DNA from: Acidobacteriota bacterium
GTDB lineage: Bacteria; Acidobacteriota; Thermoanaerobaculia; Multivoradales; UBA5704
Direction of reading: 5' to 3'
Assembly: GCA_003223675.1 (NCBI GenBank)
Contig: QHVW01000382.1
Coordinates: 1-7,762 of the forward strand
DNA length: 7,762 nucleotides
Shown here: positions 1 to 5,615 of the stretch, one piece after another
Numbering within the stretch: the first letter of the stretch is position 1
Layout of the letters: every line of letters begins with the position of its first letter
The notes under the pieces: generated by a model
What the model was told of the DNA's origin: nothing
Databases searched by the model: none
Seen by the model: only the letters and a program-made list of their open reading frames with translations
Translations under genes and position numbers: made by a program

Positions 1-1109
1 GGCCAACGACCACGACATCGTCCTCGCCGCCCCCGTGCGCACCCCGATCGGCAAATTCGGCGGCGTTTTGACTCCTTTGACGGCGGCCGACCTCGGCACC
101 GCCGCCGCCCAGGCCGCGCTGGAGCGCGCCGGGCTCTCTCCCACCAACGTCGATCAGGTGATCTTCCGCCATGCCCGCCAAGCCGGCGGCGGCCCCAACA
201 CGGCGCGGCAGATCGCCTTCCGGGCCGGTGTCCCCGTGGACCGGCCGGCGTTCACGGTCAACCAGGCGTGCGCCTCGGGGCTCCAGTCCATCCTCTCGGC
301 GGCCCGGACCATCCTCACCGGCGAGGCGAAGGTGGTGCTCGCGGGCGGCACGGAGAGCATGTCCAACACCCCTTACCTCCTCCCCCGCGCCCGCTGGGGA
401 TACCGCATGGGCCACGCCGAGATCGTGGACGGCATGTACCGCCGCCTCCGACGCCTGGGCCCTGGAGAGCCAGCTCCGCTGCGAGCGGGCCCGCGCCGAG
501 GGGCGGTTCGAGAGCGAGATCGTCCCGGTGAAAGTCGCCGGCAGGAAGGGGGACGTCACGGTATCGACCGACGAGCACCCCCGCGACGGCATGACCCTCG
601 AATCGCTCGCCAAGCTGCCGGCCGTCTTCCGCAAGGGGGGCGCGGTCAGCGCCGGCAACGCTTCGGGGATCACGGACGGCGCCGCGGCGATCGTGGTCGC
701 CTCGCGGGCCGCGGCCACAGAGCTGGGACTCCCCGTGGTGGCCCGGCTGGTGGGCTGGGAGGTGGTCGGCGTCGATCCGCGCATCATGGGGATCGGTCCG
801 GTGCCCGCCGTCCGCAAGCTGCTGGAGAAGACCGGCTTGGACAAGGGCGCGATCGATGAGGTCGAGCTCAACGAGGCCTTCGCCGCCCAGGTGCTCGCCT
901 GCAACAAAGAATTGGCGTTCGCCGACGCCCGGCTGAACCCGGACGGCGGCGCCATCGCCCTCGGCCACCCGATCGGCGCCACCGGCACGCGCATCCTGGT
1001 CACCCTCCTCCACGGCATGGAGAAGCGGGGGCTGGAGCGGGGGATCGCCACCCTCTGCGTCTCCGGCGGCATGGGGGTCGCGGCGCTGGTCGAACGGGAG
1101 GCCGCGTGA
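1..1109 (+). pseudogene. Acetyl-CoA C-acyltransferase (thiolase), frame-disrupted, 5' end just outside window
   Basis: Thiolases condense or cleave acyl-CoAs in the cytosol (beta-oxidation or acetoacetyl-CoA formation). Reading begins in frame 2 with ANDHDIVLAAPVRTPIGKFG, typical of a thiolase N terminus; base 1 is probably the G of the start ATG. The nucleophile motif NQACASG has its Cys codon at 269-271, and the GGTESMS and YLLPRARWGYRMG motifs follow. After GMYR near 434-445 the homology jumps to frame 3 at DAWALESQ (from 450) and continues through NEAFAAQ (870), GHPIGATGTR (catalytic His 966-968) and CVSGGMG (second catalytic Cys 1056-1058) to a TGA. Intact family members have about 30-35 residues between these points, including the pantetheine-side YHMG-type segment. 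So roughly 100 bp (3n+2) appear to be missing, not just one base. All three catalytic residues survive but in two frames. It is either a real pseudogene or an assembly or sequencing deletion. Stop overlaps the next start by 4 bp. Confidence 0.85.
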
Positions 1110-1810
1110 GCGGAAAAATTCTGGTTTCGACCGACACGGACGAGCGGGTCGCCCCCTACCTGGAGGCCCTGGCCGCGGTCGGCGTCCCGGAGGAGGCGAT
1201 CCAGGTGGTGGGCCCTGACGTGGACTTTCCCATGTACGGCCTCGCCGGCAAGGCCCTGGCGCTCGTCCTCTGCGGCGGCCTCGACGTCCATCCCGAGCGC
1301 TACGGCGAGGCCATCCGCCCGGACGCCGAGGTCGAGCTCAACGTCGAGCGCGACGACCTCGAATGGGTTCTCCTCGACATCGCCCGCGAGCGCCGGCTGC
1401 CGGTCTGGGGGGTCTGCCGGGGTATCCAGGTGCTCAACGTCTATCTCGGCGGCACGCTCTGGCAGGACCTGCCGACCCAGGCGCCCAGCCCGATCGACCA
1501 CAGCCAGACGGAGGCCCCGGACCTCCTCGCCCATCCGGTCGAGGTGATCGTCCCCGGCGCGCCGATCGCCGAGCGGCTCACGGAAGGCGTCCCCCGGGTC
1601 AACAGCCGCCACCATCAGGCGATCCGCCGCGCGGCGGACGGCTTCGTGCCGGTCGCCCTCTCGCCGGACGGCCTCGTCGAGGCGGCCGTGCTCGACCGCG
1701 ACGACTGGTGGGTGCGCGGCGTCCAGTGGCACCCCGAGAACCTGGTCGCCCTGCCCGAGCAGCGGTCCCTCTGGATCGACTTCATCCGCGCCGCCGGATT
1801 CGAGCCATGA
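1106..1810 (+). CDS. Gamma-glutamyl-gamma-aminobutyrate hydrolase-like protein (peptidase C26, class-I GATase fold)
   Basis: This 234-aa cytosolic protein belongs to the class-I glutamine amidotransferase superfamily. PuuD-type members of the C26 branch hydrolyse gamma-glutamyl amides. The sequence shows LVLCGGLDVHP (oxyanion-side loop, residues about 54-63), the nucleophile elbow WGVCRGIQ with Cys104, and VQWHPE with His209 and Glu211, completing the Cys-His-Glu triad. RHHQAI near 168 is also typical of the family. The GTG start at 1106 overlaps the thiolase stop (GTGA), and its own stop overlaps the next ATG (ATGA), so the three genes are probably translationally coupled. A GTG start is chosen because no in-frame ATG precedes the first conserved strand KILVSTD. 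The substrate is unknown. Sitting between two CoA enzymes it could remove a gamma-glutamyl group from a catabolic intermediate, but that is inference from context. Confidence 0.88.
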   Translation: MSGKILVSTDTDERVAPYLEALAAVGVPEEAIQVVGPDVDFPMYGLAGKALALVLCGGLDVHPERYGEAIRPDAEVELNVERDDLEWVLLDIARERRLPVWGVCRGIQVLNVYLGGTLWQDLPTQAPSPIDHSQTEAPDLLAHPVEVIVPGAPIAERLTEGVPRVNSRHHQAIRRAADGFVPVALSPDGLVEAAVLDRDDWWVRGVQWHPENLVALPEQRSLWIDFIRAAGFEP

Positions 1811-2601
1811 GCTCCGAGACTGTCTCCAATATTTTCCCCAATACGGTCCACCTCCACCGCGACCCCCGCGTCGCCACCCTCACGATCGACCGGCCGCCGC
1901 TCAACATCCTGGACATCCCCACGATCGACCTCCTCGGCGAGCGGATCGCCGAGCTGGCGGCCGATCCCGAGATCCTGGTGATCGTCCTTAGGGGTCACGG
2001 CGACCGCGCCTTCTCCGCCGGCGTGGCCGTACAGGACCACACCCCGGACCGCGTCGGGCCCATGCTCGACAGCCTGCACGGCACCATCCGCCGGCTGCGG
2101 GACATTGAGGCCATCACCATCGCCGCCGTCCACGGCCACTGCCTGGGGGGCGGAATGGAGCTGGCGATGGCCTGCGACCTGGTGATCGCGAGCGACGACG
2201 CCCGCTTCGCCCAGCCCGAGATCGAGCTCGGCTGCTTCCCCCCGGTCGCCTCGGCGCTTTTGCCTTCGAGGATCGGCGCCGGCCTCACCCTCGACCTCGC
2301 CCTCGCCGGCCGCACCCTCACCGCCGAAGAGGCCGAGCGCCTGGGATTGGTGACCCGCCGCGTCCTGGTGGGAGGGCTGGACCACTGCGTCCACGAGATC
2401 GCGGAGCGGATCGCCTCCCGGAGCGCCCCCGTGGTGCGCCTCGCCAAGAAAGCCGTCCGCGCCGGCCGGGACCTCCCCTTCCCGGCTGCGCTCGCCGAGA
2501 CGGAGCGGATCTACAAGGAAGAGCTGCTGCCGCTGGAGGACCTCGCCGAGGGGGCCGCCGCGTTCCTGGAGAAGCGGCGGCCGGAGTGGAAGGGCCGGTA
2601 G
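1807..2601 (+). CDS. Crotonase-fold hydratase, cyclohexa-1,5-diene-1-carbonyl-CoA hydratase-like
   Basis: This 264-aa cytosolic member of the enoyl-CoA hydratase/isomerase superfamily adds water to an unsaturated acyl-CoA. The first oxyanion-hole region is FSAGVAVQDHTPDRV, and the second is HCLGGGMELAMACD with Glu118. The second catalytic acid is Glu138 in AQPEIELG, with the same 20-residue spacing as Glu144/Glu164 of rat hydratase. The usual GGTQRL loop is replaced by GCFPPVASALLP. That change, together with SAGV.VQDHT, is from memory characteristic of dienoyl-CoA hydratases of the Dch/BamR type in anaerobic benzoyl-CoA degradation. No benzoyl-CoA reductase or ring-opening hydrolase gene is in the window, so the substrate remains open. 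The ATG overlaps the preceding stop (ATGA). The ORF could be read from further upstream, but that would run through the C26 gene in another frame. The last 111 bp are duplicated at 4623-4733. Confidence 0.85.
   Translation: MSSETVSNIFPNTVHLHRDPRVATLTIDRPPLNILDIPTIDLLGERIAELAADPEILVIVLRGHGDRAFSAGVAVQDHTPDRVGPMLDSLHGTIRRLRDIEAITIAAVHGHCLGGGMELAMACDLVIASDDARFAQPEIELGCFPPVASALLPSRIGAGLTLDLALAGRTLTAEEAERLGLVTRRVLVGGLDHCVHEIAERIASRSAPVVRLAKKAVRAGRDLPFPAALAETERIYKEELLPLEDLAEGAAAFLEKRRPEWKGR
2491..2601 (+). repeat. Direct repeat copy A: 3' end of the hydratase gene
   Basis: This is the intact gene's terminal 111 bp, running from codon CTC of LAETERIY to the TAG stop. By hand alignment it matches 4623-4733 at 102 of 111 positions without gaps (offset 2132 bp). 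The nine differences include synonymous changes, E to K, and a changed tail (WKGR against WRHR). Upstream of 2491 the two copies diverge quickly, and downstream of the stop codons they are unrelated. Confidence 0.9.
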
Positions 2602-2671
2602 AGCCGTAAGATGCCCCCGCAGGTTGGCGATCAGGTCCTCGATACGCTTCCCGGCGCGACCCCGTTTATCG

Positions 2672-2677
2672 TAAAAT
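2672..2677 (+). promoter_or_regulatory. Candidate -10 element for the protease cassette
   Basis: TAAAAT matches the sigma-70 -10 consensus at five of six positions. It lies in a short AT-rich patch (GTTTATCGTAAAATC) within otherwise GC-rich sequence, 30 bp before the protease ATG. No convincing -35 is visible; TTCCCG at 2648-2653 is the nearest at 18-bp spacing. A start near 2684 would leave a leader of about 24 nt carrying GGAG (2695-2698) as ribosome binding site. The 2602-2707 gap holds nothing else recognisable except the dyad listed separately. Confidence 0.4.
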
Positions 2678-2678
2678 C

Positions 2679-2699
2679 TCTCCAGGAAAATTCTGGAGA
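2679..2699 (+). promoter_or_regulatory. Perfect 7-bp dyad overlapping the presumed start site and Shine-Dalgarno of the protease gene
   Basis: TCTCCAG (2679-2685) and CTGGAGA (2693-2699) are exact reverse complements around a 7-nt centre, GAAAATT. The dyad starts just after the TAAAAT element, and its right arm contains the ribosome-binding GGAGA. It could be a repressor operator at +1. If transcription starts further upstream, it could be an RNA hairpin hiding the ribosome binding site. The arms are seen directly; the role is inferred. Confidence 0.45.
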
Positions 2700-2707
2700 T
2701 AGAGAAC

Positions 2708-4228
2708 ATGTCCGAACGCACCCCAGTCGAGCGGCAGGTCGAGCGCATTCTGGACGAACGTCCGGAACGCGAGGTCGAGGTCATCGTCCAGATGGACTCC
2801 GGGCGTGGGAACCTGGAGAAGTTGGAACTGGCTGCGACCGAGGGGCTCCATCGGCGCCGTTTCTCCCAGAGCCCGCGGGAGCTCCTCCCCCTTCCCTATC
2901 AACAACGACCTAGCAAACAGGACAAGCAGGAGACGGCCAGCACCAGCGTACTGTTTGCGAAGGCAGCCACCGAGACCCGCGCCCTCGCTCGTATCCAGAG
3001 GCTGGGCCTGAAGACGATCCATCCTCTGCTGCAGAACGGGATCGTTCGCGAAGCCTTGGCACGCATGGCGGAGCCCGCCCGCAAGGGAGCCCCGGCGACG
3101 GACAAGGTAAGCCAGTTCTGGACCTCGCGTTCCGTCCCCTTGCGTCTCAAGCGCGACGAGCTTCGGGAGCTATGGCGCGAGGTCGAGACCATCCGGGCCA
3201 TCCATGTGAACCGCCGCCTCAGCCTACCTCCTCTTCAGGAGACACGGCAGCACCCGAAGGAAATCGAGGATCTTCTCGTCTCCACCTGGGGAATCGAGAA
3301 AATTCGGGCGCTCTCGGTCTGGGGTGCTCACGGCATCCGGGGGAAGAGCGTGACCATCGGGCTCCTCGATACCGGAGTGGACCCCTCTCATCCCGACCTC
3401 AAGGACAAGATCTCACATTGGGCCGAGTTCGACTCTCTGGGTAACCTCCTGCCGGACTCCAAGCCGCACGACAGCTCCGAGCACGGCACCCACTGCGCGG
3501 GAACGCTGGTCGGTGGTAAGGAGTCGGGTCGCTATATCGGAGTCGCTCCCGAAGCTCGCCTCGCCGCAGCTCTGGTGCTCGACGGCGAGGAGGGGGGAAC
3601 GGACGCCCAGGTGCTCGCGGGGATCGACTGGGCGGTCGAGACCAAGGTCGACGTGATCAACCTCTCGCTTGGAGGTTGGGTTCTGGACCCCGAGACGCCT
3701 CCGACCTATACCGAAGCGATCCTGAGTTGTGTCGCTTCTGGAATCCCGGTCGTGGCCGCCATTGGCAATGAGGGGCAGCAGACCACCGGCTCTCCCGGCA
3801 ATGACCAGTTCGCCCTGAGCGTGGGAGCCACAGACCCGCAGGACCGGGCTGCCGCGTTCTCCGGCGGACGGACCATGGTGCTCCTCGAGTGCGACTACAT
3901 CGACCCCAAGTACCTCCCCCTGCTGTACTCGAAGCCCGACCTCTCCGCTCCCGGCGTGGCCATCTATTCTTCCGTTCCCAGAGGAGGTTGGAAGGCGATG
4001 AGCGGTACCTCGATGGCATCCCCTCACGTGGCCGGCGCCATTGCTCTCCTCCTGAGCGCCACCTCAATCCGCAAGAAGGAGTCGGGCGCTCATCGCGCCT
4101 TTCTCATCTCCGACCTGATCACCGGCTCGGTCGAGGATCTCGGGGAGTCCGGCCAGGACCATCGCTATGGATTCGGCCGTCTGGACGTGCTCCGAGCGGT
4201 TGACTTCGCCCGCGAGAGGGGCTATTAG
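2708..4228 (+). CDS. S8 (subtilisin) family serine protease with N-terminal prodomain-like region, no signal peptide
   Basis: This 506-aa protein hydrolyses peptide bonds by a Ser-His-Asp triad: Asp221 in LLDTGVDPSHPDL, His259 in EHGTHCAG, Ser435 in GTSMASPHVAG, with oxyanion Asn354 in AIGNEG. The substrate-binding strand INLSLGG and the KPDLSAPGV block are present. A stretch of roughly 20 residues (TMVLLECDYIDPKYLPLLYS) before KPDLSAPG looks longer than usual. Residues 1-190 contain a strand EVEVIVQMDS, basic helices, and FWTSRSVPLRL..ELRELW..VETIRAIHVNRR, the pattern of S8/I9-like inhibitory prodomains. The N terminus is charged (SERTPVERQVERIL), with no signal peptide or membrane segment, so the enzyme is probably intracellular. 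The ATG follows GGAG at a 9-nt spacing. The gene is followed after 17 bp by the small prodomain-like gene. Its third codon positions are visibly less GC-rich than its neighbours', suggesting acquisition. Confidence 0.93.
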   Translation: MSERTPVERQVERILDERPEREVEVIVQMDSGRGNLEKLELAATEGLHRRRFSQSPRELLPLPYQQRPSKQDKQETASTSVLFAKAATETRALARIQRLGLKTIHPLLQNGIVREALARMAEPARKGAPATDKVSQFWTSRSVPLRLKRDELRELWREVETIRAIHVNRRLSLPPLQETRQHPKEIEDLLVSTWGIEKIRALSVWGAHGIRGKSVTIGLLDTGVDPSHPDLKDKISHWAEFDSLGNLLPDSKPHDSSEHGTHCAGTLVGGKESGRYIGVAPEARLAAALVLDGEEGGTDAQVLAGIDWAVETKVDVINLSLGGWVLDPETPPTYTEAILSCVASGIPVVAAIGNEGQQTTGSPGNDQFALSVGATDPQDRAAAFSGGRTMVLLECDYIDPKYLPLLYSKPDLSAPGVAIYSSVPRGGWKAMSGTSMASPHVAGAIALLLSATSIRKKESGAHRAFLISDLITGSVEDLGESGQDHRYGFGRLDVLRAVDFARERGY

Positions 4229-4238
4229 AGGAGAGGAG
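4229..4238 (+). promoter_or_regulatory. Double Shine-Dalgarno of the small prodomain-like gene
   Basis: AGGAGAGGAG begins on the base after the protease stop and carries two overlapping GGAG cores. The second ends 7 nt before the ATG at 4246. It supports that start and a high, coupled translation rate of the second gene from a shared message. Confidence 0.65.
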
Positions 4239-4245
4239 CGGTATC

Positions 4246-4620
4246 ATGGCTACTCAGACGCAGACTTCCATGGAAAAGGTCCTCGATCCAGAGCTCGCGG
4301 ATTGGCTGTCCCGGGAGAGCGGAGAAGCCCGCGAGATCTTGGTCGACGCCGTGCTGCCTCGCCGCAACGTCACCTTCGAAAAAGCCGGAAGCCGCCCGCG
4401 GGCCACGCGGATCGAGGAAGCCGCTAAAGGCGGTGGCCGTAAAGAGGCCCTGGGACAGCTCCGGCGCCTCCTGGAGACCCTTCTCGACAACCCTCCTGTG
4501 GTCCTCGAAGCGGCTGGCGCTTTGGCGATCCGCGCCACAAGCCGGCAAGTTCGTAATTTTGTAGATCACCCGCTCGTCAAATCCGTTCGCCTGAATCGTC
4601 GGCGCCACGCTCCGGCCTGA
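4246..4620 (+). CDS. Small prodomain-like (I9-type fold suspected) protein, putative inhibitor or chaperone of the adjacent S8 protease
   Basis: This 124-aa soluble protein has no signal peptide and I cannot place it in a named family with certainty. Residues 28-38 form a hydrophobic strand (REILVDAVLP). Residues 52-72 are basic and helical, 69-81 form the helix LGQLRRLLETLL, and 84-119 read VVLEAAGALAIRATSRQV followed by RNFVDHPLVKSVRLNRR. That last block (hydrophobic strand, ATxRQV helix, HPLVKSVRxNRR) is the pattern of the end of S8 prodomains. It also parallels the neighbour's own N-terminal region (SRSVPLRLKRDELRELW, then IRAIHVNRR); both also begin with a V-rich strand. The inferred role is a free-standing inhibitory or folding partner of the protease, co-produced from one operon (17-bp gap, strong Shine-Dalgarno). 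The stop lies 2 bp before the duplicated hydratase end, so the original downstream sequence may have been lost. Function is not proven. Confidence 0.75.
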   Translation: MATQTQTSMEKVLDPELADWLSRESGEAREILVDAVLPRRNVTFEKAGSRPRATRIEEAAKGGGRKEALGQLRRLLETLLDNPPVVLEAAGALAIRATSRQVRNFVDHPLVKSVRLNRRRHAPA

Positions 4621-4622
4621 AT

Positions 4623-4733
4623 CTCGCCGAGACGGAGCGGATCTACAAAAAAGAGCTGCTGCCGCTGGAGGACCTGGCCGAAGGGGCCGCCGCGTTCCTG
4701 GAGAAGCGGCGGCCGGAGTGGCGGCACCGGTAA
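4623..4733 (+). pseudogene. Direct repeat copy B: orphan 3' fragment of a second hydratase allele
   Basis: These 111 bp translate to the last 36 residues of the crotonase-like hydratase (from LAETERIYKKELLPLEDLAE to EWRHR) and end in TAA. There is no start codon or upstream part of the gene. Compared with copy A, four of the differences (AAG to AAA, CTC to CTG, GAG to GAA, TAG to TAA) are silent and the frame is intact. This suggests an allele diverged under coding constraint rather than a fresh duplicate of copy A. It directly abuts the end of the protease cassette and is followed by the leader of the Uma2 gene. It probably encodes nothing now. Confidence 0.88.
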
Positions 4734-4740
4734 AGGCTCG

Positions 4741-4749
4741 TGCTAGCAT
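4741..4749 (+). promoter_or_regulatory. Candidate extended -10 for the Uma2 gene
   Basis: TGCTAGCAT has the TGn extension followed by a four-of-six -10 hexamer. It sits in the first bases after the duplicated hydratase end, 75 bp before the Uma2 ATG. No clear -35 is visible. If used, transcription would start near 4756. Confidence 0.3.
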
Positions 4750-4803
4750 AAAGCCGCGGGGGGTTGCGCTGTGACAAAGTCTTATGCTCTGATCTCGCAA
4801 CCC
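4745..4803 (+). promoter_or_regulatory. Two interlocking inverted repeats (A-B-A'-B') in the Uma2 leader
   Basis: AGCATAA (4745-4751) is complementary to TTATGCT (4782-4788), and GGGTTGCG (4761-4768) to CGCAACCC (4796-4803). All 15 pairs are exact. The arms alternate, so as RNA they could form an H-type pseudoknot with connecting loops of 9, 13 and 7 nt, or two mutually exclusive hairpins. The second stem ends 10 nt before the GAAGG ribosome binding site. If the promoter at 4741 is used, the left arm of the first stem would not be transcribed, and only the second hairpin or a DNA operator would apply. Confidence 0.5.
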
Positions 4804-4823
4804 GTCGGGGAAAGAAGGCACGC

Positions 4824-5492
4824 ATGAACGCCATTCCGCTCGAGCAGGAGATCGAGTATCCCACCTCCGACGGCCAGCCCATGGCCGAGACCAGTCTCCA
4901 TCTGCGGGTGATGCTCGATTGCATCGTAGGGCTGCGCCGCCGCTACGCCGGCACGCCGGACGTCTGGGTGGGAGGCAATCTCTTCCTCTGCTACGAGAAG
5001 GGCAATCCCAAGGCCAAGGTCGCCCCCGACGTGCTGCTGGCCAAAGGGGTCTCCAAGTGGGAGCGGCCGAACTATCTGCTCTGGCAGGAGACGGTCCCCA
5101 GCTTCGTGGTGGAGGTCACCTCCCGCAAGACCCGGCGGGTGGATCAGGGTAAGAAGAAGACCCTCTACGAGCGGCTGGGCATCGAGGAGTACATCCTCTT
5201 CGATCCCTACGGCGAATATCTGAAGCCGTCCCTTCAGGGATACCGGCTCTCGCGGGGCCGCTATCAGCCCATCCCCCTGGCGGAGGACGGCTCGCTGCTG
5301 AGCCGGACTACCAACCTGCGGCTCCTGCGCGAAGGCGAGCGGCTGCGCCTGGCAGATATCGCGACGGGGGAGCGAGTGCTCTGGTCGGAGGAGCTCGACG
5401 CGGCGCTACTGAAGGAAGCGGCTGCGAGGCGCCAAGCCGAGGAGCGGCTCCGAGCCCTCGAAGCCGAGATTGCCCGTCTGCGGAAGACCTGA
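4824..5492 (+). CDS. Uma2 family endonuclease-like protein (PD-(D/E)XK fold)
   Basis: This is a 222-aa protein of the Uma2 / DUF820 family. Its fold is that of restriction-type nucleases, but the cellular role is largely unknown. The family core is visible: KVAPDVLL with Asp69, then PSFVVEVTSRKTRR with Glu97, the basic KKKTLYERLGIEEYILFDP block, and a C-terminal charged coiled coil (about residues 190-221, AAARRQAEERLRALEAEIAR) common in this family. The ATG at 4824 is preferred over an in-frame TTG 60 bp upstream. It has GAAGG five bases before it, and the upstream 20 codons (rich in Cys and Arg) fall inside the inverted-repeat leader and do not look like family sequence. It stands alone: 90 bp after the hydratase fragment and 123 bp before the next gene. 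Such genes are often multicopy in genomes that carry them. Confidence 0.9.
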   Translation: MNAIPLEQEIEYPTSDGQPMAETSLHLRVMLDCIVGLRRRYAGTPDVWVGGNLFLCYEKGNPKAKVAPDVLLAKGVSKWERPNYLLWQETVPSFVVEVTSRKTRRVDQGKKKTLYERLGIEEYILFDPYGEYLKPSLQGYRLSRGRYQPIPLAEDGSLLSRTTNLRLLREGERLRLADIATGERVLWSEELDAALLKEAAARRQAEERLRALEAEIARLRKT

Positions 5493-5530
5493 CACCCCGC
5501 CTTTCCAATCCCTCCCATCCGGCCTTCCGG

Positions 5531-5536
5531 TATGAT
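5531..5536 (+). promoter_or_regulatory. Candidate -10 for the hydratase/PLP-enzyme operon
   Basis: TATGAT matches five of six -10 positions, 79 bp before the hydratase ATG, in the 123-bp gap after the Uma2 gene. No recognisable -35 lies 16-18 bp upstream. The gap is otherwise C-rich and shows no terminator-like hairpin with a T run. Confidence 0.35.
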
Positions 5537-5615
5537 CCCCCCGTCCGGAGACCGGCCCACCCCGGCCGCCGCCGGGCCAATCTTCGATTCCCATCGACTC
5601 TGGAGGAGATTCGCG

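Noticed and set aside
2708..4620. Identification of the protease cassette as the known IetAS anti-phage system
   Set aside because: IetAS pairs a subtilisin-like protease with an AAA ATPase. No ATPase is encoded here; the partner is a 124-aa prodomain-like protein.
4764..4823. Upstream TTG start for the Uma2 gene giving 20 more residues
   Set aside because: It has no ribosome binding site, the extra residues are unlike the family, and they coincide with the inverted-repeat leader. ATG at 4824 has a GAAGG site.
4734..4823. A tRNA or other known RNA gene in the structured leader
   Set aside because: The stems do not form a cloverleaf, and no tRNA T-loop or anticodon arm pattern is present. 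No CRISPR-type spaced repeats are seen anywhere in the window.
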